From positions 1 to 64,000 of the forward strand of contig JARGSG010000083.1 of assembly GCA_030374805.1 (NCBI GenBank): a DNA stretch of 64,000 bases, read 5' to 3'. The stretch is from Gracilaria gracilis. Taxonomy: Eukaryota; Rhodophyta; Florideophyceae; Gracilariales; Gracilariaceae. The translations under genes were made by a program, and so were the position numbers. This document shows positions 1 through 9,851 of the stretch, one piece after another. Position 1 is the stretch's first letter, and each line of letters starts with the position of its first letter. The notes below the pieces were generated by a model, which made no database searches, was not told the origin of the DNA, and saw only the letters and a list, made by a program, of their open reading frames with translations.

Positions 1-750
1 TTTGGCCCGGATTAGGGATCCGCCTATGAAGGGTAGAATTGGCGCGACACGTGTGTGCCCGCGCCCGACTACCGGATGCGCCGTTGCAAGTGTGCCACGG
101 AGGTACACGTGGGTAGTGTTGGCCGGCGTGCCGGGTACTTAGATATTTTAGTGATATTTGTCAGCCGTATATAAGTGGCGGCACTTGCCGCCACTGTACG
201 GGAAGTAAACCTCAACGAGGCCTTGGCTCTAGCTTGAATTCCGCTTGCGAACGGTCTTTTGCCCCATTCCCGGGGAGTACCGCCACTTATCCGGACAAGT
301 TATCCACCTCCGTCACCGAGAAGCACCGATCCGTCGTTGCGGCCTCTTATTTATCATTCTTTCATACACTCTTTCTGTTTTCCCGTCTTACGGCTTCGGT
401 ACACTTCGCCCTGTTGTACAGGTTTGCCCCTTTTTGTCTCGGGATTATTCCCAGCCCTCACGAGTCTGTGCTCCGCAGTGCGGCTCATTTTGCTACCTTC
501 TATCTCGGACCTTTTGCTACGGGATACGCCACACCCAGTGGAATCCATCTTGTTGGCACCCCGATTGCCACCCCCAACCTCCGTCTGTAAGTCAGGAAGA
601 GGCCGCCCGGAGTTACGCCCGGCACGTGTCGGCCTCATCGGAGGGTTCTGCCACTGCTCTGCCCCACTAGGGAGCAAGGCTGAACACCTTGGGTGCGTAG
701 CCGCTGGCGCGGTTTGTGTTCTTTCCTTCCGTTCCCGGCTTTGCCCCACA
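1..750 (+). repeat. 5' LTR of Ty3/gypsy-type element A (first ~101 bp outside window)
   Basis: This LTR matches 21795-22645 without net indels; that full copy is 851 bp, starts TGTAGAGC and ends CCCACA-type, so about 101 bp lie left of the window. A TATA box (TATATAAG, 168-175) is followed at once by the near-perfect palindrome GTGGCGGCACTTGCCGCCAC (175-194). I count 16 mismatches over the 750 bp shared with the 3' LTR (about 2.1%), so this is not a very recent insertion. The LTR drives plus-strand transcription of element A. Open frames inside it are not conserved genes. Confidence 0.93.
168..194 (+). promoter_or_regulatory. LTR TATA box with palindrome at the probable transcription start
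   Basis: TATATAAG at 168-175 overlaps the palindrome at 175-194, which has 9-nt arms GTGGCGGCA/TGCCGCCAC around CT. The pair recurs in the LTRs at 21795-22645, 26533-27383 and 62232-63082. The palindrome lies where transcription would begin, so it could be a hairpin at the RNA 5' end or a dimeric protein site. The function is inferred. Confidence 0.6.
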
Positions 751-752
751 AG

Positions 753-770
753 TGGTCTCCCGACTTAGAA
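753..770 (+). other. Primer binding site of element A
   Basis: TGGTCTCCCGACTTAGAA begins 2 nt after the LTR. It starts with TGG, complementary to a tRNA CCA end. The identical 18-mer is the primer site of element B (15734-15751, minus strand), and element C has it with one change (26513-26530). It is not the common plant initiator-Met site. The tRNA could not be identified from the window. Confidence 0.8.
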
Positions 771-900
771 ACGGCTTTCTGGCCAACATTTGTTGTAGTG
801 GAAACTGGTGCTGTATCCCTCTGCGTGGGGAGAATCCACTTTGCGCCATTGCTGGAAGGGGTAATCGTTCGTTTAAAACGCCCGATTGCTTCGGCGGACA

Positions 901-1740
901 ATGACATCTCGCCGTAACAACGGTCGCTCGAAGGCTGGGTCTGCACCTGGCCCAATTGCCGGACCACCGGAATCATCTGGACTGACTCAGAGCCTCCCGC
1001 CGTTACCAACGGATGTACTGAACGTCCCGGGTGATAACGCTCAAGCACCGGCTTCCCGGGGTCTTCGTACCAACAATGGGGCCCCACCAGCTCAAGGACC
1101 GGCTAATTCCGCGCAAGCGGCTGAAGCCATGTCGTCGAGGTCCGACGAGTATACCCTCCGTGAATTAGAGGCACAAGTGCGCGTGATGCAGAACTCTCAC
1201 GTGGCTCTGATTCACGACATTACGAAACTCCGGCAACGGCTGTACGAAGCCGATGTTCGGGATGTTTCGCAAGACGTCCGTGTCCTACGGTCTGATGTCA
1301 ACCAGATCATGGAAGACCGAAAGGAAGCGGCTGTCCTGCATGAGCAGGCAGCTGATCGTTTAAACCGCTTAGCGGCCCGTCTGGAAACGGTCGAGCACAC
1401 CATCATCCACGATGCTGTGGCGCCCGGCGTGCCAGTTTCCGAAGGTTCTCGGAAGTCGCACCGCTCCAAGGACGGCCATGCGGGAAAGAAGAGAAAGGTT
1501 AAATTGGAAGCTGATTCGTCCTCTTCTTCATCCTCTGAGTCTAATGCCCAAGTCAGGGATTCGTCAACCGATTCTTCGGAAAGTGAGGACGAGCCCCCAC
1601 GCTCTCGTGCTACCCGTTCCCGGGCCACCGAGGCCACGCAAGGCGTTGCCCGGAGCCGTTCTAAAGGACGAAAGCACCTTGGACTCAAGGAACGGAAGCC
1701 GACGAATTTATTGTATCGGAAGTTGCTGTCGTACCGATAA
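901..1740 (+). CDS. Element A gag N-terminal ORF (coiled coil, Ser/acidic and basic tail)
   Basis: 279 codons from ATG 901 to TAA 1738-1740. A Pro/Ala-rich N-terminus is followed by a long charged heptad-like segment (about residues 85-180, probably coiled coil), then a Lys-rich patch, a Ser run and Asp/Glu-Ser and Arg-rich tracts. The frame stays open beyond the TAA into the capsid-like part of gag. The same stop occurs in element C, and an equivalent stop in element B. I read this as the N-terminal part of a gag polyprotein, or a separate ORF1. No named domain is recognised beyond the coiled coil. Confidence 0.7.
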   Translation: MTSRRNNGRSKAGSAPGPIAGPPESSGLTQSLPPLPTDVLNVPGDNAQAPASRGLRTNNGAPPAQGPANSAQAAEAMSSRSDEYTLRELEAQVRVMQNSHVALIHDITKLRQRLYEADVRDVSQDVRVLRSDVNQIMEDRKEAAVLHEQAADRLNRLAARLETVEHTIIHDAVAPGVPVSEGSRKSHRSKDGHAGKKRKVKLEADSSSSSSSESNAQVRDSSTDSSESEDEPPRSRATRSRATEATQGVARSRSKGRKHLGLKERKPTNLLYRKLLSYR

Positions 1741-2919
1741 TATCGGCTGGAAGACTCCAGTGGAGAAAGGACCCCTCGCGGGACTGGACGAGTGAAAGAC
1801 CACATTAAAAGGCTGGAGCTCACACTGAAGCCCAATAAGTTCTCTGGGCAGGATCCAATCCTGGTGTTGGACTTTCTCGCCCGATATGTTGGGGAAGACG
1901 ATGTACTTCGGATGTCTGAGGCGCAAGCCTACATCGCACTGCCTTAATTTTCAAAAGGTATGGCCGAGGACCAGTACAACTCTGTCCGCGGATCGTCTCG
2001 TGCCTCCGAGGGAGGAGTGACCTGTTGGCCAGAGGCTGTACAGTACCTCCTGCGATCCTACGCTACAGGAAACGCAATTCAAGATGCCATACTTGCATTG
2101 CGCGACACGAAGCAAGGACCGGAAGAGACGGAGACCGTTTATTCTACACGGTTGAATAAGGCCTTTCACCGCTGTGGGAACGTCTACTCCGCGGCCGAGC
2201 GATGTACCATGTTTGTGGATGGCTTGGTTCTCTCGATTAGGACTTTGGTAGCCCGTTATCGGGAGAACAAGCGCAAGATCTCCTACTTGGAGCTGGTTCA
2301 ATTTGCCCAAGCTGAGGGTGATGCGGCACGGGCACGTGCCGGCATTAAGTCTCGCACACGCCGTCTATTCCATGTGGAAGAGAGGGATTTATCACAGCAT
2401 CAATCGAGAGGTTCAGCCCTTGCTAACTACGACAACGTGCACCTAGTGCAGAGTGACCAATCTTTGGCAACGTCGGACCTGCCATCTACGATGGGACCGA
2501 CAACCGAAGATTCGGATGCTGCTCTGTACGCCGGTAATCATGTTCCGGCATTGCCAGTGCCGCACTCTGGCGGATACAGAAACTCCCGTCCCGAGTGGAG
2601 GGATCCCTACCCCCCGAGACAGGAGCGAAGGCCGCCCAATGCGGATTCTCTTCGCCAGCTCATATGCCATGTTTGCTACAAACCTGGTCATATTGCCCCG
2701 AACTGTATGTTACCATTCAGGGAGAAGGCAAAAATTGTTCTCCATTATGAGTCGTTGACGCCCGCCGAGGGGGAACGTGTTCCCGACAAATCGTACCTTC
2801 GTGCGAAGGCGGATACTCAGCCTGGAAAACAGGAATCTTCACCGCATCATGGTGAAGCAGCAGCCGCATCTGCGAGCCCAACGGTTCCGCAAAATAGCGG
2901 CGACGCTCAGAAAAACTGA
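1741..2919 (+). pseudogene. Element A gag (capsid region plus CCHC zinc knuckle), broken
   Basis: This continues the frame of the preceding ORF after its TAA. A retrotransposon-gag-like helical region covers about 1800-2400. A zinc knuckle of form C-X2-C-X4-H-X4-C (CHVCYKPGHIAPNC) lies at 2665-2706, as expected for nucleocapsid RNA binding. Copy A has an extra TAA at 1945-1947 where copy C encodes Tyr, so A is defective here. The frame ends with TGA 2917-2919; protease starts with an ATG 2 nt later in the -1 frame. Confidence 0.8.
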
Positions 2920-2921
2920 GC

Positions 2922-3517
2922 ATGGGAGCCTCCTTTGAAGGAGCGGCGCAAACGCAGTCGAGCTCAACTGCGCCGGAGGTTGCAAAGCCTCGCTCCCCGG
3001 TCAAGATCCTTACGAGGAAGATGGCCACGACAGACGTGGACTCGGAACATCTCGGTGTTCTCCGTCGCCCGTGGGTACGGTCACGCAATTTCCGCGCTCC
3101 GGATAGAGTCCTGGTCATGGCGAAACGAAACTACAAAGTTTTCGCCGACCTCGGGATATCCGACCATTATATGGTTCGGCAGTTATCCGTTCTCGACACG
3201 GGTGCTGGTCCAAACTTTTTGGTTTAATCGCTTATTCCGCCGCAGTTATTGTCTCAGATTCGGCCGGCCCTGCCGACCGAGATAGCGGATGCAAACAATA
3301 GGCCCCTTTCAATCGTGGGAGTAATTGACCTGATTGTCAGGCTTGGCGGTTGCGTTGTCCGCTTGGACTTCATAGTCTGCAAGCGTTTAGCTGCGCCGGT
3401 CATACTCGGATGTGATTTCTGCGACCGTTTTCTCGAAGCAATTCGACCACGGAAAAGGACCGTCGAGCTGGAGGACGGCACAACAGTGGCAATTGTTCGG
3501 CGACCTCGCAAGTTCCA
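2922..3517 (+). pseudogene. Element A aspartic protease region, broken
   Basis: It begins with an ATG two bases after the gag TGA, in the -1 frame relative to gag. It contains the retropepsin active site as LDTGAGP near 3196-3216. A TAA at 3225-3227 replaces a Gln codon present in copy C. The frame then continues to about 3515 (the conserved stretch around VILGCDF near 3400), after which coding resumes in another frame. Copy C has the same late frame change, so that one predates the split of the two copies. Confidence 0.75.
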
Positions 3518-5092
3518 TTGCCAGTGGCCCAGCAGCCAGCGGAATCGCACCGTTCGTCTACGAAGCTCCGAGTGGCTCGGTCTATTTGCATTCCACCGGA
3601 ATCCCAGACATGGGTCACGGTCACGTCCCTACAGCACGGCCTGCAAACCGTTCAGCCATTGCCTCTCCTTTACGAAAGGCAGAACGTGACCCTCGCGAAT
3701 GGGATTGTACTTGTTGAGCCAGAAAAGCCCTTCAGGGTATTGGTTGCTAATTTCAGCTCCTCCCAACAGAGGCTGGTAAAGAACCAAGTCATTGGTTCCA
3801 TGTTACCACACCCGGTGGCTATTGTACCCACACAGGTCTCTACCGCCGAGGTTCTCGGAATTCTCGAAGCTGAGGAGGGAGAGGGGAAGTGCGCTGACAC
3901 AACCGTACCAAAGACTTCGTCGGGAGACGCTGCGCCGAACTCATCGGGTAAAGAAGTGTTGAACTCGTCGAAAGAAGCAACGCCGACACTGTCGGAAGGA
4001 AGCCCAGAATCACCTGGATCTGAGAAGAAGGACCCCGTACAGGAGCTCGAGTCTCTAGACTTTAACCATGTCCCAGAGTCTCACCGTGAGAAGTTACGGG
4101 ATATGCTACGTGAGTTCCCCCCATGTGGGACGGTTCCCTTGGGAAAATTGGGATCACCGAACATCGGATAGATTTGATGCCGAACATTCGGCCAATCTCG
4201 CAACACCCCTACAGGGCAGGACCGACAGCTCGGGAAGAAGAAAAGACTCAAGTCGAGAAGATGCTCCGCGCAGGAGTCATTGAACCGGCACAGTCGCCAT
4301 GGGCCTCGCCCGTGGTACTCGCTCCCAAACCCGATGGGTCTTGGCGTTTTTGTATCGATTACCGCAAGCTTAACGCGGCTACCGTCAAGGACGTGTATCC
4401 CATCCCGAGGAGGGACGAATGTATCGATTCGCTCGGAAGCGCAAAGGGGTTCGCGACCCTCGACGCGAACTGGGGATATTGGCAAGTCCCAGTTAGGGAA
4501 GAGGACCGTGATAAAACGGCGTTTGTATGTCATCAAGGACTATACCGATTCAACCGGATGCCCTTCGGGCTCACGAACGCCCCTGCCACTTTCCAAAGAG
4601 CAGTGGACATTTTGCTTGCCCGCTTTAAGTGGAAGACGTGCCTGGTATACCTGGATGACATCATTGTGTTCTCCAGTAACCTGGACGAGCACTTGACCCA
4701 CGTTCGGGAGGTGATGCGAGTCCTACGAGAGGCAGGCATGACACTGAAGTTGGAGAAGTGCGAGTTCTTTACCGATACCGTGAAACATCTCGGCCACATA
4801 ATCCGTCCGGGACGGCTATCGATTGACGCTGTACGTGTGCGGTCCCTCAAGGAGGCCAAACACCCACGGACTCAGACGGAACTCCGATCCTTCCTCGGCC
4901 TTTGCAATGTCTACCGCCGTTTTATTCCGCACTTCGCGGATATAGCAGCTCCCTTGAATGAACTCCTGGGAAAGGGACAGCCAGTGAAACTGGAACCATT
5001 CGATGACCGTAAGGCAACGTCATTCTCATCGATCATAGATGCAGTAACTTCGCCGCCAATTCTTTCCCTGCCGAAACTCGGATTGCCCTATG
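3518..5092 (+). pseudogene. Element A reverse transcriptase, interrupted by element B
   Basis: Ty3-type RT: fingers motif SPVVLAPKPDGSWRFCIDYR near 4300-4360, first catalytic Asp in TLDANWGYWQ near 4460, and the catalytic YLDD at 4648-4659. A one-base deletion near 4116 (relative to copy C) splits it into two frames. The coding sequence stops at 5092 in the linker to RNase H, where element B is inserted; it resumes at 16300 with the RNase H first Asp motif (ATDAS). Two independent lesions plus the insertion make this copy non-functional. Confidence 0.88.
5088..5092. repeat. Target site duplication CTATG, left side of element B
   Basis: CTATG at 5088-5092 is repeated at 16295-16299, directly flanking the TG...CA ends of element B. 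A 5-bp duplication is typical of Ty3/gypsy integration, and it shows that B is a complete simple insertion into A. Confidence 0.95.
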
Positions 5093-5634
5093 TGTGGTAT
5101 AATGCACAAAAATGAGAGAGTCCGAAGCGGTCTTGAGACGGGAGTGGCGGCAGCGTACAGTCTTGTGACTGTAATGAATCCGAACGGAGAGAAGGGGCGG
5201 AAGCACCGGGCCGTCGAGGGGAGAGTGGACGATTGGTATCACCAGGCACGTACAGGAACGTGCGGAAGGGTACGAACGGTCTGAGAAACCCAATAAAGAG
5301 GTAGCCGTGCGGTCTATCGTGAGTGCAAACTAACGAAGAAGACGTTCGGCAGAAGATGCTTGTCGTTTACGATTGGGGCCTCGGGAGATCCGAGCTACAA
5401 CTAAATATCGGGTCTGGGCCCCATTACTAACTACTGTACGATCGGTCTAATTTGCACTGTCACTACCAAGTCCGTACACGTGGCCAACTTGTACGTTCGG
5501 CCAACCCGTTCGGCACTCGATCACCAACTTGTACACGTGGCGGTGCCACTGCACCGGCCAACCGTGCACTACCCCTTCGTACATGAACGGCCAATCGGAT
5601 ATACAGAGCCCCAACCCGGGCCCACTATACTACA
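5093..5634 (-). repeat. 3' LTR of element B (element on minus strand)
   Basis: 542 bp, read on the plus strand as TGTGGTATAATG...ACTATACTACA. It matches 15753-16294 with 4 mismatches (0.74%), so B is younger than A, as the nesting requires. Because gag-pol is on the minus strand, this is the element's 3' LTR. Confidence 0.95.
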
Positions 5635-5650
5635 GGTCCCCCTCCTACAC
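5635..5650 (-). other. Polypurine tract of element B
   Basis: On the minus strand the sequence just before the 3' LTR reads GTGTAGGAGGGGGACC, a purine-rich run in the expected position for plus-strand DNA priming. Confidence 0.65.
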
Positions 5651-5738
5651 TTGCGCTCCGCCCTCGGAGCGCCGCGTACTGTCGTCAAGTCGCTACGCGT
5701 CTGTCCGCATGGTTGAGAGGACGCCATTGTGTCCGTTC

Positions 5739-5785
5739 GGAAATTTTGCCCGGAAAGGGCGGGGCGAAGCCATGCCAAAATTTCC
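5739..5785. repeat. Hairpin and repeated 20-mer in the element B 3' region
   Basis: GGAAATTTTG (5739-5748) and CAAAATTTCC (5776-5785) form a perfect 10-bp inverted repeat. The interior includes GGGCGGGGCGAAGCCATGCC (5757-5776), which recurs exactly at 6192-6211 with a degenerate version of the same arms. It lies between the LTR and the opposite-strand ORF, so it could be a regulatory element for either strand. Confidence 0.6.
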
Positions 5786-6191
5786 AGAGTGGGAGCGACG
5801 AAAAGGACCTTAAGTACGCGTGGTAAAGATCCAAGCCGAGCGGAGCGAAACGCACTGGTGCGCGAATGGGGGATCGAAGCCGCCCGAGGCGTGATCCGGG
5901 GTGGGCGCAACTGTTATACCTGTGCAGACTGTAGGCAATCGTTCGAGTACCGTCAACGTGCTTGGCCTCGCGTACGTTCAAGTCCGATCGGAAATGTGCA
6001 TCTCGTGCTGTGGGGCATCCGCGACGGTCACCACACGGAGCGTGTCCGGCAGGGCTTCGCAGTTGTTAGCCCCGCCTACCGCGAGGTCTGCACTTGGTGT
6101 CATCCGTTCGGTAACACGCAGCACGCGTGCGTGGAGTCCGTACGGGTTACGGGAAGCCACAGCGTTCGCTTTCGAAAAATTTGCCCAGGAT

Positions 6192-6211
6192 GGGCGGGGC
6201 GAAGCCATGCC
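6192..6211. repeat. Second copy of the element B 20-mer
   Basis: Exact repeat of GGGCGGGGCGAAGCCATGCC from 5757-5776, flanked by A/T-rich arms that only partly pair. Confidence 0.55.
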
Positions 6212-6841
6212 CGATTTCCCTAAGCGGAGGAGACACCATATGGACGGAACCGTTGGGGACGCTTGCCGTGTTACGTACGAGCGGGCGTGAAGACGGGTAC
6301 TGACGGCAGCGAAGGCGTGCGTGTATCCGTGTCTTTCCGTGCGGTTCGTCTCGAAGGAGAACGCCCGATGGGGATCCATTCGGTACACCCGGCACGCCTC
6401 GATGGAGGGCGTCTGGCGGGTACACCTATTGGCGCGCGCCGCACTTCTCGACGGAGAGCGTACGGCGGATGATCCCTTAGCGGTCGAACGCGTGTCCGTG
6501 CGGGTACGCCGTGTCCGAAGCGGTGGTCCTCTTTCGTAAATGGGGTGGCGGTCGAAGGACCGTCAGTGCTCATTGTGACCGTACGGGCGAGCGACCGTAC
6601 GAATTGGACGCGATGCGACGCCCCGACGAAGCGAGTGTATAGTGTATCTCGTGTGCAGTGGGAGGCGGAACGTCAGCTCCTGATCCTCCAATAAAAATAA
6701 ATTGGTCAGCACTGACATTTCGTCCGCGCGGTGCCTGTACGATGACATAGTCGTCGTGGCGATTCCAAACGGTCGGTAATACCTCGAGTACCGCGTTTTC
6801 GTGTTCACCTCCCCCTATAAGAGCGCCAGCCAAGCGGTGAC

Positions 6842-9039
6842 ATGCCCGAGTCAGTTCACTCCGTATCCAACCCTACGCACGCAATGGCGCCGACTCCGAG
6901 CGGCTCTGGTACACCGTCGACACCTTTCCGTTCAGTCCCGTTACCTGGTCAGAAGTATGACCATCGCTTCCGTCGCGGTCTTACCGCTCCTCGCCGGAGG
7001 AAGCAGGTCCCGCTATCCGTCACGGAATACGTCCAGAAGGGGTTCTTCGACGGGGAGCGCTTCGCGTCGATTCCGACGGCGCTACAGATGCGGGATATGG
7101 CGATTCGCAATCCGAAACGGACAAGCATCGAAGCTTGGCAAGCCCGCTGGAACCACCTGCCTGGTGTGACCGGACGGAAGAGTGGAGAGACCTACGGGCA
7201 GAGTGACATGTTATACCTGCGCTGTCCGGAGGAGAAGACCTATCAGGAGGCGTTGCAGCGTTTGTTCCACCGCTGCTCATCCGATTCGGGCTTCCCAGAG
7301 AAGGACATGAATCCGCTTGGGTCGGTGATGTTCGAACCGCCGTAAGACAAGTTGTACTGGCTGGACTGTCAACGGTGGGGAAGTAATACCGCAATGGAGG
7401 CGAGAATCCGAGCGTCCCATGGGTTCCTGTACAGTTGGCACAACGTCGAGTTCTTTGATGTCCCTGTTCATCACCGGTCGGACTTGTATTGCTCCACAAA
7501 CGAAGTGTGGACCAGCCTCGATGTGTCCCACAACCTATCCGTACCGACTCCGTCCGTGTTGGCTTACCATTCGGAAGAGCTCCTCAAAGGTTCACCCATT
7601 CAGGGTGTTGTCCATCAGGTCGTATATGCCGAGTGGGCGGTGTTTGCCTTTATGGCGTTCCTCCAGGCGCCCCACGAAGGTATCGAGGTGTTCACCCGTG
7701 CGGGAGACGAGCGTCTGTACCACAAGGACGGCCAAACCAAGTACGGGCGGTTGTTTCCGATGCCGTACAAACTGGTATGTACCCTGGCCGAGATGGGACT
7801 CCCGAACGTTCTTCGCGGCACCGTGTTTCCATCGCAGGTCGGTGAGAAACTGTTACAGTACTCGTTGGAGACCGATTGGGACAACACTCCGGGGTTCCTG
7901 TGGTACGACTACTACTCCGATACGTTCCCGGCGATACCCTCGACCGCATCGGTCGCGACGCCGATCACTCGTGTCCTGAAGGGTCCGGAGAGTCTCCCCC
8001 CTGGCCCTTTAAAACCGTTCCGGACTTCTTCCCGCATGGGTTCATGGCGCAGGACTTCGAGGACGTGGCGCCACTGCCGACTCCAATGGTGACACCCGTT
8101 GAGGCGAAGACCGTTGTGGAGGCAGGAGTACAGGCAGGATCCGGTCGGAAGTCTTGTGACAAATCCGGGTTCGCCATTGAGGACAGCGCCAGCCCGCATT
8201 CGGACGGTGATACGCACAAGGCCTTCATGGCTCTCCGTGCGGCTTGTATTCCGTTCGGCGAAGAGGAACCTGCGACGCTTGACGACGCCCTGTTGGCGGC
8301 CCGAGCATGGATGCGCCGTGCGGTCAACGCCAAGACTGCTCTCCATGAGCAGGCTCAGGCGCAGCTTAACCTGCTCGGTTACCTCCGGGCCCACTCCTTA
8401 TTGGTCCTCGCGTCTTACGAGAAGTCTTTGACGGCTGGTCTGGGTATGGCGCCCGGTGTGGATGGGACGCCGATGTCGACGTTCGCGCCGCCGTTAGAGG
8501 AGCTGGTGACCAAATCCTATGAGGGCATTGCGCAACAGGTTGATGGGGAGCGTATCGTCGAACATATCGTGAAGAACATGCGCCAGGCGGCGGAGTCCTT
8601 TTTCAAGGGTGTCGAGCTGGTTGCGCCCTATATTCCGCCCGGGGAAGAGCCTGAAGGTGAATGCCAGTCCAGTGACGGTGCAGGGCCGAGCGGTACGAAC
8701 GCGGCTCCCGAAGGGGAGACTCCGCAAGAGGAGGTAACCCCTGCGGTCCAGGATGTTCCCATGCCGTCTCCGAGTGGAGACCAGGAGGGGACGGAGACCG
8801 TCACGGTTGAGGAGGACCTCATAGAGCCGGCGCCTGCACCCGCAAGCCAATCGGGCAATAAGTCGGGTGGGAAGAAGAAGGTCGTGGCCACTTCGCCGTG
8901 GCCTGGGGCCGCCTTGGCGTTCCAGCCGACAAAGACCGGTTCGAGTTCGCGTGGTGGTTCCGCTGCGGGCCGTGGTACCTCTCCGTGGGGTACCCGTGGG
9001 CGTGGTATTACGAAGCCCGGTTGGAAGAAGACTACTTAG
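6842..9039 (+). pseudogene. Opposite-strand ORF of element B (unknown protein, two lesions)
   Basis: It runs opposite to gag-pol, between pol and the 3' LTR. Frame one opens at ATG 6842, meets one TAA (7343-7345) and continues in the same frame to about 8000, where a run of six C (7996-8001) marks a frame change. The last part ends at TAG 9037-9039. Together this covers about 730 codons. The amino-acid make-up is protein-like: an N-terminal basic segment, a Trp/Tyr-rich middle, a long helical region (about 8280-8620), an acidic Pro/Glu-rich stretch, then a Lys patch and a Gly/Arg/Ser-rich tail like RNA-binding RGG tails. I recognise no domain. Opposite-strand extra genes are known in some plant Ty3/gypsy elements and retroviruses; homology to those is not claimed. 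Confidence 0.6.
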
Positions 9040-9317
9040 TTGACCGTGCCTACTCGTAGCTTTCTTTTCTTTTAAGTAAACTTGTGATTGTTTGTAATGA
9101 CCTGTGGGCCAATAGCATGTCGTTCTGCGTGTGCCGTTGTCGAAAAAGGCGGCGTTTTGTAAAAATCGGAAAGTAGTTGACCAATAGGCGTACGTTGGTG
9201 GCGGTTTGCCGCCCAATGATAACGTAGTGGCGGCGCCTTTTGGTGTCCCGTGACGGTTCACCGCTTGCGAGCCAGTACGTACGATCTCGGATCTCGGATC
9301 CGCCCCCTTCCCCCTCC
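9040..9317. other. Element B spacer between the opposite-strand ORF and pol
   Basis: No gene is seen. The two convergent frames (plus 6842-9039, minus pol ending at 9318) meet here. The stretch 9200-9240 has GTGGCGG/CCGCC inverted segments resembling the LTR palindrome of family A. Confidence 0.5.
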
Positions 9318-9851
9318 TTAAGGTGTCGCCGTTACCCAAGGGTTTCGGCGACGCCAATAGCGGGCGATAAAGTGCTGGGGGATGTGTTCTGGCGGTTCTA
9401 AGGTATCCTGATCGGTGCGGTACCCGTGCCATCGTACGTGGTATTCCTGTCCGTTCGGGGTGTCGCGATAGTCGACGACTCGTTCCACCACGCTCGAAAC
9501 TGTTCCGGGCGGTGGAGTGGGCTGGTCGTCGACTGGTTCGTCCGCATACGGTCCCTCAGGGTCAGCAGCTACTGTGCCGCGTGTCCGTTCGGAAGTGATC
9601 GGTGTGGTTGTTGGCCGTCCGGTTGGGGCTTTTGTGACTCTGTCAATACTGACGGTGTTGTGAATACCGTCTTGGTTCAGAGTGACAGTGGCGTCCGTTG
9701 CGGATACGACCTTAAACGGGCCAACCGTCTTCGGTAAGAGTTTCCGATACGTACGTTCCTGATCCGTAAGGTTTTCCTCTGCGTTCTTATAGTCCGGTCG
9801 GTCAACAAACACCTCTTCTCCAGGGGTGAAGCTCGGCGTGTACCGTACGGA
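9318..9851 (-). pseudogene. Element B integrase C-terminus and chromodomain (after in-frame TAA)
   Basis: In the same frame as the upstream pol and open after the TAA at 9852-9854. It begins with the GPY/F-like integrase end (VGPFKVV near 9700), passes through a Thr/Pro-rich linker and ends in a chromodomain (VVERVVDYRD...YHVRWHGY...TLEPPEHI, about 9345-9480). Chromodomains of this type bind histone marks and steer integration toward heterochromatin. The aromatic residues of the cage are partly kept. Confidence 0.8.

Noticed and set aside
234-768. Several 118-169 codon frames inside the LTR, repeated in other LTR copies
   Set aside because: They overlap in three frames, follow LTR boundaries and have no domain. 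They are chance frames in repeated LTR sequence.
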